DNA of 64,000 nucleotides from Maniola hyperantus. Lineage: Eukaryota > Arthropoda > Insecta > Lepidoptera > Nymphalidae. The notes beneath the pieces were generated by a model that was given only the letters and a program-made list of their open reading frames with translations, made no database searches and was not told where the DNA came from. The stretch is taken from positions 14,472,557-14,536,556 of the forward strand of contig NC_048548.1 of assembly GCF_902806685.2 (NCBI RefSeq), in the 5' to 3' direction. The position numbers and the translations under genes were made by a program. Every line of letters begins with the position of its first letter. Position 1 is the first letter of the stretch. Of the stretch, positions 30,225-40,792 are shown piece after piece.

Positions 30225-30620
30225 AAACCAATTTCGATCATCATCATCATCATCATAATCGGCCTGTGGACGTCCACTGTTGGAGATAGGCCTTCCCTAA
30301 AGAGCGCTACCACACCCGGTCCTCAGCCTTCCTCATCCAGCCACTTCCCGCCAGCCTCTTTATATCGTCGGTCCATCGTGCTGGAGGGCGTCCCACACTA
30401 CGCTTGCTTAAACGCGGTCTTCACTCAAGGACTTTCCGGCTCCAACAGCCATCGCCTCTACGACAGGCATGACCTGCCCACTGCCGCTTCAGCTTGCTAA
30501 TAGTTTGGGCTATGTCAGTGACCTTAGTTCTCCTGCGGATCTCCTCATTCCGGATCGTATCCCTCAGGGAAACTCCTAACTTATCCCTCTCCATAACTCG
30601 CTGAGGGACTTGGAATTTGA
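30225..30620 (-). pseudogene. C-terminal end of an RTE-like LINE, two nonsense codons
   Basis: The minus strand reads RVMERDKLGVSLRDTIRNEE, IAQTISKLKRQWAGHACRRG, then after a stop RPRLSKRSVGRPPARWTDDI, KRLAGSGWMRKAEDRVW and, after a second stop, a final block ending before (CATCAT)n. This is the tail of RTE/BovB-type ORF2 proteins (GRPxxRWxDDIxxxAG). Both stops (near 30421 and 30301) stand where the family has Trp, so each fits a single G-to-A change in TGG. Truncated at the 5' side near 30620. Dead copy. Confidence 0.75.
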
Positions 30621-30727
30621 ATAAATTCAACAATTTCAATAAAATTTCGCATTTACGTTACGTTTAATATACTTCTTAGTATATTAAACGATAAAGATAA
30701 CGGTATTATTTTATGGTAACAGGGCAC

Positions 30728-31060
30728 ATAGAATTTTAAATATAAATTTTATTCATAAAAATCGTGCAACAAATTAGCGCTCGGGCCAGTGGCGTGCACA
30801 GGATTTCAATCCAGGGTATGCATTTAGGTATGAACTTGTTTTACGGCAGGTTATAATGAAAAAGTAAGCATTGATTTCTTACAATGGGGGTAAGCAGTGC
30901 GTTTATGCTTCTATGAGCTGCACGCCACTGGCTCGGGCGGCCCAGACTATAATAAATACCGCTTCCATACCCCGCCAGTTCGCCCGCAACGTATGTTGGG
31001 TTAGAAAGCACCCGTGTACAACTTCAATCCCATTTCGCCTTAATCACATAATGGTAAATC
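30728..31060 (+). repeat. Old repeat family I, interrupted
   Basis: Matches 996-1110 on both sides of a MITE: AGAATTTTAAATATAAAT and GCGCTCGGGC before, GGCCCAGA and CCCATTTCGCCTTAATCAC after. Confidence 0.6.
30787..30930. mobile_element. hAT-type MITE with 8-bp target duplication (family H)
   Basis: 144 bp bounded by CAGTGGCGTGCA and TGCACGCCACTG. Flanked by GCTCGGGC at 30779-30786 and 30931-30938. An 8-bp duplication and CAGTGG ends are the hAT signature. The empty site is at about 1040. Confidence 0.85.
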
Positions 31061-31659
31061 ATAAAAATCTTTACATAATGGTAGATTGATTTTGAGTGGG
31101 GGGTGGGGTCTTCCAACGCTGAGCTTTCCGGTGCGAGGTCGCTGTTCTAGTACCTTGGGCTCTATCGGTCTACCGTCTATCGGTCTTCATACAACTCATG
31201 TGCCTTGTCCATTTCCACGCTAAATCACTTGGCGGTACAGTTTTTTATACGAGTTCCTACATATAATTTTTGATGCTACAAATAATTTGAAAATCAAAAG
31301 AAAACCACATTTTTGTTACCTCCTGTCGTCAAGTCCCCACTGATTGCCAATTTTTTGTCCCTAATGAGTTTGAGCTCTAAAGGGCAAACACATTGAACCA
31401 CAAGTCGCTGTTTTTGTGTTCCCAGTTTCAGACAAGCTAATATGGAGACAGCAAAGCCTTTGAAAGCTAAACAATGCGATAGGGTTATCAAAGGTACAAA
31501 GAAACATGCTAAAATAAACTTCAAAAGGTGCTCAAAGTGAATAACTTTTAAATTCGTACAATGATATTTTTCCCGACGCGCGAGGCATAGACAGGGTTAT
31601 TTTTTCATATCACGTCAAATGTCACCGGTTAGTCAAAGATCATAGTCCACCGCGCTGGC
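31061..31659. other. No gene seen; LINE fragment at about 31090-31230
   Basis: GGTCTTCCAACGCTGAGCTT and TTTCCGGTGCGAGGTCGCTG resemble 4898-4970, so both are probably pieces of one LINE family. The remainder is unique. Confidence 0.4.
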
Positions 31660-31925
31660 CAACGGATTGGTAGACTCAACACACCTTTGAGAATATTATG
31701 AAAAACTCTCAGGCATGCAGGTCTCCTCACGTTTATTCATCAATCAAGTGATATTATTAAACCCTTAAGTTAAAATACACATAGCTCCGAAAAAATAAAA
31801 ATAAATAAAATCATTTTATTTCAGGTTTGGGACCCATATGAAAAGTTAGAGGTGCGTGCCTTAGATCGAAGCCCCGGCTTGCCGAAAAGGAGGCGGGCAT
31901 TTTAACCACTAGGATATCACAGCAA
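31660..31925 (-). mobile_element. SINE family S with head remnant
   Basis: CTCTCAGGCATGCAGGTCTC and, at the right, AGAGGTGCGTGCCTTAGATC ... TTTTAACCACTAGGATATCAC: reverse complement of the tRNA-like head and body seen at 41150-41640. Confidence 0.65.
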
Positions 31926-31937
31926 AAAATACATACC

Positions 31938-32148
31938 TATAAGCCCCGCAAATTGCTATTGCGCTCGAACCATGTCTCATTAACATCGTAATGACGCCAT
32001 TTTGACGTCATTTGACGTATATTTAAGTAAAAATACGTAGTAGTACTTCCAACTTCTTTGAAAAATATACCATTAGCTCGAACCGTCAGTCTAGTGCTGA
32101 CGTCACTAAAATAGGGGCCACGCGTATTAGCAATTTGCGGGACTTATA
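31938..32148. mobile_element. MITE with 21-bp terminal inverted repeats
   Basis: Left TATAAGCCCCGCAAATTGCT and right AGCAATTTGCGGGACTTATA are inverse with one mismatch. About 211 bp, containing TGACGTCATTTGACGT. It encodes nothing. The family is not assigned. Confidence 0.75.
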
Positions 32149-33339
32149 CCTGCAGAATAAATTCAAACACGTTTTAAATCTTGACAAACGCGGTGTAAGA
32201 GATCATTGTACAAAACGTCTAAAATAATTTGAGTTTTATTTTACTTTTGATTAGTACAGGGATTTTGGGCCGTGCGATGATTCATCTCGCAAGAGCCAAA
32301 AGTGAAGCTCTCCAGTCAATGGGGAGAAGCTTCCTACTACGATATTCGTGAAAGTGTGCGACCATCGGGTCCAGAACACATTTAGGACTGCCATCTTAAG
32401 ACGCGCGAGTATTCATGAATTGTTTTTTATTTCCTAATAAATCACAACGGCTTTCGGGGATGCAATAAGCTACGCAAGGCTTTTATAATCACCTTGCTAT
32501 CTTACTTCATACTTTTCTATAGACCATAGTATTAAATCAAACTATATATGTTTCCATAAAAAATAAATGAACAAGTTACTATTAGTTTAGATCCGTATTT
32601 ACTGATTCCGTTGAATAATTCTTACAAACTTGGTTTAATAAAAACTTTGTTTTATATCTACTTCAATAATAATGATTGTTTAGGTGTTTGCAATTTACTT
32701 AGCTATTGCTAAGCGCATAGGGCTGGTAGGGCTATATCCCTTGCTTCAGTTTTATTGTGCCTGTCAACTGAAACATTGGATAAATACTCTGTATTTATTA
32801 AACCAATGAAAGTTATGAGGTGATATGATAAAATTATCGCGTCACCTGTCAATTACCTGATTGGTCTATTTCAAACATATTTGCTCCACTCCACCTCAAG
32901 GGATGTCGTAGTAACGTACTATATTTATCCAGAGTATGCAAAATTTATGTTCTCACAGACATTATAAAAATGGAATTACTTATTCTGCGTCAACTTTCCG
33001 TCTCACGTAATAATGTTACTTTATGTATCGGACAAAACTGCCGTGTCTACTCTCTAAGCGAGTGGCTTGTGGCCACTCGCGTCCCGCGGGATATCTTTTT
33101 AGAAAATAACTGTTTGCTCGCACTTTGTCGTACGGAACCCTCTATGGGGGCAGGATCCGCCGCTCCCACGGAACCCTCGCACCACTCGGGGCCTAAAATA
33201 ACTATCATTTGTTACTTTAATTTGTTGTTGAATTTCCATTGTAATTTTCATAAAGAACAAAATCCAGTCAAGTGCGAGTCGAAATCGCACATGAAGAGTT
33301 CCTTACTATCGTTCAAGATATAACACTATGTTCTTTTTC
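32149..33339. other. No gene seen
   Basis: Mostly unique AT-rich sequence. GC rises around 33040-33190 (GAGTGGCTTGTGGCCACTCGC is a short palindrome at about 33060) but no exon can be supported. Confidence 0.4.
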
Positions 33340-33875
33340 AGGGTTCCGTACCTCAAAAGGAAAATGGAACCCTTACAGAATCACTTTGTTGTCTGTCTGT
33401 CAAGATACCTAAACGGTACTTTCCGTTGACCTATAATCATGAAAGGCAGAAAGGTAGGTCTTATAGCAGACATGAAGGGGAAAATCTAAAAACCGTGACT
33501 TTGTGGTTACATCACAAGAAAAAAATTAAAATATGTTCATGAACAAATATTGCTATTTTCAACTTTCAAAGTAAGATTACTATATACCAAGTGGGTTATC
33601 ATATGAAAGGGGCTTTACTTTCACATTCTAAATCAGTTTTTTTTTTTTTTTTACCTTTATTTTTTTAATATTACAATAAAACTTAAAGCTAGCCTTATCT
33701 AATTACTATATAAATCATGACCGCGTGGAATGGTGCCAAGAATACTGGCTGCATTTTATTTAGTTTTACGCATAAAAGTTTTTGATTTATCGTGCAAAAT
33801 GTCGATAAAATACGATTGTAGTACGGAACCCTCAGTGCGCGAGTCTGACTAGCACTTGGCCGGTTTTTTAAAATG
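33340..33875 (+). mobile_element. Family D repeat with nested retroposed insertion
   Basis: GGTTCCGTACCTCAAAAGGA to GTCTGACTAGCACTTGGCCG. Split at about 33640-33770 by a T-headed insert (ACCTTTATTTTTTTAATATT ... CCAAGAATACTGGCTGCA), a minus-strand retroposed tail. The D body resumes at TTTTGATTTATCGTGCAAAA. Confidence 0.7.
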
Positions 33876-34190
33876 TGCATAGCACCCATTTTGAATTTTT
33901 TATGAGTTGTTGTTATAGCGGCAATAACAATACACACTGAAAATTTCAACTCTACTTTCTACCTAGGTATATAACGGTTCATGAGATTCAGCCTGCTGAC
34001 AGACAGACAGACAGATAAATAGACGGACGGACAGCGAAGGCTTAATAATAGTGTCATGTTGGCCTTGGGGTACGAAACCATATATTTTAAGCAATTTACT
34101 TTTTCAAACGTAGACATTTAAGCGCTCCTGTCTGTCAAAACGACTCTACTGGTCCACACTTTTGTTTTTGCTCCCTATATGTAACCTACA
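33876..34190. other. No gene seen; (CAGA)n-containing fragment
   Basis: Contains GACAGACAGACAGACAGATA at about 34000 from a family D/B relative. No gene. Confidence 0.4.
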
Positions 34191-34805
34191 CAGGGTGTTA
34201 CCAGAACGATGGCAAAAACGAAGACAGATGATTACTGATATGATACCACGAAAAAAACGCGAAATTTAAGAAACGCGAAAAAATATATAAAAAAACCTAC
34301 AATTTTGTAAAACTGTAAGATATATTGCAAATAAAACATCTGAATGACGCTAGAGGTCAACGAACGTTGCGAAAGTGGCCTACACTTGGAGTCAATTCTG
34401 CATCGTAGTCGGGGTATTGACCTGAGTTTTGCACGCTATACAGGTTTGAAAAATTCTAAATCATTAAAACTACAAAACGAGGCAAATGGTTATTGGTACT
34501 GGATTGTGTTTAGGTAGTACTAGCTTATTCCCGCGACTTCGTCCGCGTGGACTACACAAATTTCAAACCCTATTTTACCCCCTTAGGGTATGAGTTTTCA
34601 AAAATACTTTCTTAGCGGATGCATACGTCATAATAGCTATCTGCATGCTAAATTTCAGCCAGGTCCGTCGAGTAGTTTGAGCTGTGCGTTGATAGATCAG
34701 TCAGTCAGTCAGTCAGTCAGTCAGTCACCTTTTCCTTTTATATATTTAGATTTAGGTAGTATAACAATAACATTAAGTTTTTGCTAGCGTTCTGGTTACA
34801 CCCTG
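34191..34805. mobile_element. Family C MITE carrying a nested family A copy
   Basis: Starts CAGGGTGTTACCAGAACG and ends AGCGTTCTGGTTACACCCTG. The body matches 8485-8860, interrupted at 34520-34750 by a family A element. Confidence 0.8.
34520..34750 (+). mobile_element. Family A repeat with 11-bp target duplication
   Basis: CTAGCTTATTCCCGCGACTT to TTATATATTTAGA. TTTAGGTAGTA occurs at 34509-34519 and again at 34751-34761. The uninterrupted MITE copies have this site once. A duplication of this length points to target-primed, LINE-type insertion. Confidence 0.85.
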
Positions 34806-35187
34806 TATGTAATCCACAAAATCGGTTCTCAGTACGAAATATTAAGTTACTTCGAAAACTATTTTAGCTTTGAACAAAAATGAAACTGTATCTGTTTCGG
34901 CCCTAGTTCAGTAATAGTTGTTTATAGAATAATGTCGCTTTTATTTGCAGCGGGAAGTTCGTAACTCGCCGCAGCCTGAGGGAGTCATAACTCTCGATTC
35001 AATTTAATGATATAAAGCACATTTTCTATGCAATTCCCAAATGGTTGCAAAATTTTGGGCGCATGCTGTTGGAAGAGGCGGACGTACTAAAACTATTTGA
35101 ATTTCATATTTTAATAAATGTGTTTCCCTGATGTGTTAATTGTATATCCAGATTATAATAAATAATTATAAATGTGAAATTGGCTGG
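34806..35187. other. No gene seen
   Basis: Unique AT-rich spacer. Confidence 0.4.
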
Positions 35188-35671
35188 CTCTTTAGGGGTC
35201 CGTACCTCAAAAGGAAAAACGGAACCCTTATAGGATTACTTTGTTGTCTGTCTGTCTGTCTGTCAAGAAACCTACAGCCTACAGGGTACCTACTTCCCGT
35301 TAACTTAGAATCATGAAAGGCAGGTAAGTAAGTCTTATTTCAGACATAAGGGGAAAAAATCTGAAAACCGTGATTTTAAGGTTACATCCAGTTACATCAC
35401 ACAATAAAATAAAAATTGTGGTCATGAACTAATAATTAGTATTTTCAATTTTCGAAGTAAGATAAATGTATCAAGTGGGGTATCATAATATGAAAACAGA
35501 TTTTATTTATTTTCAAGCACGTCAATTTTACACGATTTTCATACACTATAAATCAAAAACTATTATAGTTTTTGATTTATCGTGTATGAAAATCGTGTAA
35601 AATGACGATAAAATACGATTGTAATACGGAAACCTCAGCGCGCGAGTCTGACTCGCACTTGGCCGGTTTTT
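35188..35671 (+). mobile_element. Family D repeat with fold-back
   Basis: GGGGTCCGTACCTCAAAAGG to CTGACTCGCACTTGGCCGG. Contains an inverted duplication at 35521-35606 not present in other copies. Confidence 0.75.
35521..35606. repeat. About 41-bp inverted duplication (fold-back)
   Basis: Arms 35521-35562 and 35566-35606 match except for one base difference and one extra base (ATACACTATAAATC facing GATTTATCGTGTAT). The 3-base spacer suggests strand-switching during replication. Confidence 0.85.
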
Positions 35672-36230
35672 CTGTTACCTTTTCACAGCCCATGCGTTTA
35701 ATTAATTTTGACGAAATGTGGTATACAGATCGACTTTCTCGGACGGACATAGTAGACTACTTTTGGTAAATGCAAAAATTCCCACGAGTTTATTAAAAAA
35801 CCTAAAACCACGTAAATGAAATTCCTGGAAAATCTGTGTTCTTACGGGATTTTCAAAAAACCTAAATCCACGTGGACAAAGTCGCGAGTATCTACTAGTA
35901 CATTAATAAAATACGTCTCAATTCAGGCCCATTTTACTCCGAGGGCAACAGTGACATCCCGATTACCCCGCATTAATGCCATACATCAGCGGAATGGCGC
36001 GGAGTCGAATAAAATTACCCCACTCGGGGTATTTTTACCCCGACGCAGCCATTTCGTGGTCAATTACTCGTCTCTCTTTTTCCTCCTTCTTTGCGTTATT
36101 TAAATACATTGTAGTGTTGTTTAGCACTTTGGGGGTAGGAAAAGTGACGTTTCAGGTGTTTTTCTTGAAGTACCCGAAATGTTTTCTTTCATTTACTCCA
36201 GACATTTCATTTGTTGTTTATTCTTAGTTA
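35672..36230. other. No gene seen; B fragment at about 35780-35900
   Basis: TTACGGGATTTTCAAAAAAC ... CACGTGGACAAAGTCGCGAG ... CTAGT is a minus-strand family B end. Slightly GC-richer, T-rich sequence follows at 35930-36110, without exon evidence. Confidence 0.4.
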
Positions 36231-36653
36231 TTTTTAGAGTTCCGTACCTCAAAAGGAAAAACGGAACTCTTATAGGATCACTTTGTTGTCTGTCTGTCTG
36301 TCGGTCTGTCAAGAAACCTACAAGGTACTTCCCGTTGACCTAGAATCATGAAATTTGGCAGGTAGATAGGTCTTACAACAGACATTAGGGGAAAAATCTG
36401 AAAACCGTGAATTTGTGATTACATTTTAGTGTTTGCAATTTTCGAAATAAGATAACTATATCAAGTACCATATGAAAGGGCTTCACCTGTGCATTCTAAA
36501 ACAGTTTTTTATTTATTTTTATGCATCATAGTTTTTGAATTATCGTGCAAAATGTCGAAAAAACACAGACAGTACACGGAACACGACACGGAGTAGAGAC
36601 AGTAGTACGGAACCCTCATTGCGCGAGCCTGACTCGCACTTGGCCGGTTTTTT
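36231..36653 (+). mobile_element. Family D repeat, near complete
   Basis: GAGTTCCGTACCTCAAAAGG, (TGTC)n, CGTTGACCTAGAATCATGAA, GAAAACCGTGAATTTGTG, ATTATCGTGCAAAATGTCG to GCACTTGGCCGG. Useful as family reference. Confidence 0.75.
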
Positions 36654-36996
36654 TAGTCAGAGGAAAAGGGAAAAGATAATTTTAATTGTGACTAAAAAAG
36701 AAGACATCAAAATAATTACGCACTGATTTACGAATAGTTTTACACAACTACGGCAAAGCCGAAAGGAAGGGTTATTTTTTCCTGAATTGCCTATTCCTAA
36801 ATTCCTAAAATGCCTAATTCTTAAGACCCCATATAAATAATACTCGTATTGGCAGGAGCACGGCATGTACCATATTCGAGCATTAATGATTGTGATGTAG
36901 ATACGTCCAACCGTAGCGTCTAAACTACTGAGCTGATTTTGATGAATGAATTGTCTCAATCGAATCTTTATTATGGTCTGGGTGATAAGTCAGGCT

Positions 36997-37040
36997 ACAT
37001 TTTGTTTGAACAAAGTATTGACTTTGTTCAAACAAAATGT
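36997..37040. repeat. Perfect 19-bp inverted repeat
   Basis: ACATTTTGTTTGAACAAAG (36997-37015), TATTGA spacer, exact inverse at 37022-37040. Confidence 0.9.
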
Positions 37041-37373
37041 ATTCAGTGGAATTGTGGCGGATTATACATTAAAAAAAATATACCAAGCGACAAAAAAACT
37101 ATTATACTACATTTCAGCGTTTATTAAGATGAGTGGTAGCTAGTTTTAAACTTTATCTTGTTTAAAGTCGACACCCAAAGTTAATTTGCCCCACATCCAG
37201 ATTAGATATTGGAATATGCGAGGTCAAACGAAGCAACTGCAATGTAGCAAATTAATTTCTAGCTTCAAACTTTGAACACATAAGACCTTGTGAAGTCATG
37301 TTAAGCCTTTACTCCATGTGCATAATATTGCTAGATCCTTTGTTAGACCTAGACTGGAGTTTACTACTAGATC

Positions 37374-37600
37374 AGTACCCTTATTATAAATGCGAAAGTG
37401 TGTTTGTTTGTTGGTTTGTTGGTTTCTCCTTCAATCACGTCGCAACGGTGCAACGGATTGGCGTAATTTTTTTGCATGGGTATAGATAAGGACCTGGAAA
37501 GGGACATAAGGCTACTTTTATCCCGGAAAATCAAAGAGTTCCCACGGGTTTTTAAAAAAACCTAATTCCAATCGGACGAAGTCGCGGGCATCAGCTAGTC
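37374..37600 (-). mobile_element. Family B repeat
   Basis: AGTACCCTTATTATAAATGC to GGACGAAGTCGCGGGCATCA..CTAGT, same order as 16366-16607. Confidence 0.8.
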
Positions 37601-37793
37601 TTACTATATTTCCGCGTTTATTATGAGGAGTAGTAGAGTTAGTTTTGAACTTTATCATGTTTGAAGTTGACACCCAAAGGTAATTTGCCCCATCTGCAGA
37701 TTAGATATTAGAATATGCGAGGTCAAACGAAGCAACTGCAATGTTGCAAATTAATTTCCAGCGCCAAACTTTGAACACATAATACCTTGTGAA

Positions 37794-37939
37794 CAGTGGC
37801 GTGCACAGGATTTAAAGCCAGGGTAGGCATTAGTTAGGTAGGAACCTGTTTACTGGCAGGTCATAATGAAAAATATGCATTGAACTATTGCAACTGGGGT
37901 AAGCAGTGCATTTATGCCTCTATGACCTGCACGCCACTG
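37794..37939. mobile_element. hAT-type MITE with 8-bp target duplication (family H)
   Basis: Bounded by CAGTGGCGTGCA and TGCACGCCACTG, flanked by CTTGTGAA at 37786-37793 and 37940-37947. Unit 1 of the surrounding duplication has the empty site (CCTTGTGAAGTCATG). Confidence 0.88.
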
Positions 37940-38020
37940 CTTGTGAAGCCATGTTAAGCCTTTATTCCATGTGCATATTGCTAGATCCTTTGTTGGACCT
38001 AGACTGGAGTTTACTACTAG

Positions 38021-38800
38021 ATATTGAACAAGCTTTTAGACTACCTCCTTGGTGCAGTACTGAGCGCCGTAGCCTTATACGTGGGAGGTCATAGTTTCAA
38101 AAGGGGTCTTGAACTGTAGTAATAAAATGATGTGATTTTTTGCATAGCGGTAGTTTATGGGGCTAGAATTGATTATTAAAGAGAATAATTTTAAAAAATC
38201 ATGATTTTTATTTAATTTTAACATGAACGTCACGCTGCTGTACGGAAGGTGAATAATGACGTCACAAGTCACAACCCGTAAACGACAATTTTTTAAAATT
38301 TTTTAACATAAAAATGGAGTAGGTAATTAAAAAATTAAAAAATATTTGTCGTTTATGCCATGTGACTTCGTTAAATTGTTGTATGACGTTAAAAATTAAT
38401 TATTTTGAAAACGAATAAAAATCATGATTTTTAAAAATTAGGTAGGGTTCTCTTTAATTAGGTAGGTATATGTCACGAATTCACGTCTTTTCATTCCGAC
38501 AGTCCAAGGACCTTATTCCCGAGTGACTCAATTTCAAAAATATTTTCTAAATTAGCTCTGGTCTGTTTAGTTTGGAAGCTTCAAAGCCAAAAATATACAG
38601 AAAATAAAATGTCCGCTGGAAAACTATTAACTTGTGGTTTATTCTATCCGCTTTATTTTTATTGTTGGCAACACAGAGCTCCGAATGTATATTATATAGC
38701 AGAATAAATACCGCGACCCGCTTTCCGATAAGCTGATATAATATATTTACGCACCGCAAAGTCGATAAATTTAAAAGCTTTCATCTAAATAGTTTTCACT
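38021..38800. other. No gene seen; tRNA-like head at 38042-38095
   Basis: CTCCTTGGTGCAGTACTGAG is a SINE-like A-box region. The AT-rich rest repeats ATCATGATTTTTA on both strands (about 38195-38210 and 38420-38435) without gene evidence. Confidence 0.4.
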
Positions 38801-39195
38801 AGCTTATGCTCGCGACTTCGTCCGCGTGAACGACACAAATTTAAATTTCAAACCAATTCATTTAAATATAATTTCAAACCAATCAACAAATTCCTAAAAG
38901 GCCGGCAACGCATCGGCGGCTCCTCTGGTGCTGCAAATGTTCATGGGCGGCGGTAATCACTTAACATCAGGTGACCCGCCTGCTCGTTTGCTCGCTATAT
39001 CTATTAAAAAAAAAAAAAAAGTCGGTTAAAAAGGAGACGAAAGTTTGTATGAAAGTCCGTAATTTTTCAAGTTATTTCCATAAAAGTTGATATTTGGGTC
39101 TTCGGTACCTATTTTTAAGGGTTTTGAAAACTCTACCCCCACGCCGATTTTCTAAATTCTACCCGAGCAAAGCCGGGGCGGGTCAGCTAGTTGTG
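38801..39195. mobile_element. Family A start, LINE tail and A' end in one mosaic
   Basis: 38801-38870: CTAGCTTATGCTCGCGACTT (plus). 38880-39020: a LINE 3' end (GCCGGCAACGCATCGGCGGC ... AACATCAGGTGACCCGCCTG) with poly(A). 39021-39195: A' sequence in minus orientation ending GCCGGGGCGGGTCAGCTAG. Confidence 0.65.
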
Positions 39196-39593
39196 TATGA
39201 ATCGTATTATGCATAATGGACGGTCAAACAGAAACTTCTCTCAATATGTAAACATGGAAATATGTGAGTGTGTTTGCTTCAAGTTGGGACATGTGATTGG
39301 CAAAGCTTAGTTGAAGCGGGTCGGTAAAGTTTACATCTGCTGTGAGCTTTGACTAAACGAATTTGTTCGGCCAAAGTACATAACTGCTAGCGAAATTCTC
39401 GGGAATATGCATGCATATAATATTTACATGATCAATAAAACTTTTATATTCTAACCTACACACATTATTTTGAGGTATTTTACTGTACTTCTGATTCTGA
39501 TTTTTAGTTAGGTACCTATAATAGTTCATCAACAAACAACAACTTCGACAAGGAAGCTGACAGAAGAATTCAGCTGGGCTGGGCAGCATTTTT
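39196..39593. other. No gene seen; repeat M at 39543-39590
   Basis: Unique sequence. The block containing GAATTCAGCTGGGCTGGGCA is the reverse complement of the last 60 bp of the window (about 63940-64000). Confidence 0.45.
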
Positions 39594-39900
39594 AGGGTTC
39601 TCAAATTTGGCAGGTAGGTAGGTCTTGTAGCAGACATTCGGGGAAAAATCTGAAAACCGTGAATTTATGGTTACATCACACAAAAAATTAAATTGTGGTC
39701 ATGAGCTAATAATTAGTATTTTCAGTTATCGAAGTAAGATAACTATATCAAGTGGGGTATCATATGAAAGGTCTTCACTTGTGCATTCTAAAACAGATTT
39801 TTATTTATTTTTATGCATCATAGTTTTTGAATTATCGTGCAAAATGTCGAAAAAATACGACAGTAGTACGGAACCTTCGCACTTGGCTGGTTTTAAAAAA
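39594..39900 (+). mobile_element. Family D repeat, 5'-truncated
   Basis: Begins inside the family at AAATTTGGCAGGTAGGTAGG and runs to CGCACTTGGCTGG. Confidence 0.7.
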
Positions 39901-40135
39901 AAATTGTTCACCTATGTGATCTATGTAAGTTGTCAATGAAAACAAATGCTACAAATCCAAGTGGTCCGCCATTATGAAGGTCTTCGATCGAAATAAGGCA
40001 AGGGCGAGGTTATTGGGCACCTAATAGGTCTCCACTCCGAGAGGCTCATTTTACCGCCACCTACTTTGCTCTTATACGCCGGGCCATATCCTTGATGCAT
40101 GAGCGGTAATTTATGAGCGACCATTATTATTATAC
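39901..40135. other. No gene seen
   Basis: Short unique spacer. Confidence 0.35.
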
Positions 40136-40348
40136 ACTAGCTGATGCCCGCGACTCCGTTCGCGTGGATTTAGGTTTTCAAAATCCCGGGGGAACTCTTT
40201 GAATTTCCGTGATAAAAAGTAGCCTATGTCCTTCCCCGGGACGCAAGCTATCTTTGTACCAAATTTCATTAAAATCTGTTGAACGGATGGGCCGTGAAAA
40301 GCTAACAGACAGGCAGACAGACACACTTTCGCATTTATAATATTATAG
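40136..40348 (+). mobile_element. Family B repeat
   Basis: ACTAGCTGATGCCCGCGACT to ACACACTTTCGCATTTATAA, with (GACA)n near the end. Confidence 0.75.
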
Positions 40349-40351
40349 TAC

Positions 40352-40530
40352 ACTAGCTTATGCCCGCGACTTCGTCCGCGTGGACAACACAAATTTTCAA
40401 CCCCTATTTAACACCATTAGGGTTACCACCAGTCCAGTAGTTTGAGTTGTGCGTTGATAGATCAGTCAGTCAGTCAATCAGTCAGTCAGTCAGTCAGTCA
40501 CCTTTTCCTTTTATATATAATATACATTAG
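40352..40530 (+). mobile_element. Family A repeat, middle deleted
   Basis: ACTAGCTTATGCCCGCGACT, jumps from ATTAGGGTTACCACC to AGTCCAGTAGTTTGAG, then a long (GTCA)n. Confidence 0.75.
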
Positions 40531-40584
40531 TGTAAATTGCAAAATTTAGCAATTCTAACTTCAAAACTGACAGACTTTCATACA

Positions 40585-40792
40585 AACTTCAAACCCCTAT
40601 TATAACCCTTTAGGGGTTGAATTAAGAAAAACCCTTTCTTAGCGGATGGCTACATCATAATAGCTATCTGCATTCCGAATTTCAGCGCGATCCGTTCAGT
40701 AGTTTGAGCTGTGCGTTGATAGATCAGTCAGTCAGTCAGTCAGTCAGTCAGTCAGTCAGTCAGTCACCTTTTCCTTTTATATATATAGATGA
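40585..40792 (+). mobile_element. Family A repeat without module
   Basis: AAACTTCAAACCCCTATTAT to a (GTCA)n of about twelve units and CTTTTCCTTTTATATATATA. Confidence 0.7.

Larger units (their letters stand above)
37087..38020 (+). repeat. Diverged tandem duplication with two later insertions
   Basis: Unit 1 (about 37087-37373) and unit 2 (about 37603-38020) share ATTAGATATTRGAATATGCG, GAGGTCAAACGAAGCAACTG, CATGTTAAGCCTTTAYTCCA and GACTGGAGTTTACTACTAGA. A family B copy lies between them, and unit 2 contains a hAT-type MITE. Confidence 0.85.

Noticed and set aside
32970..33323. 117-codon frame as a host exon
   Set aside because: No domain, no matching splice signals, and neighbouring DNA is repeat-rich.
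34520..34750. Family A as Helitron fragments
   Set aside because: Considered because starts and ends contain CTAG and hairpin-like tails, but this copy has an 11-bp target duplication, which Helitrons do not make.
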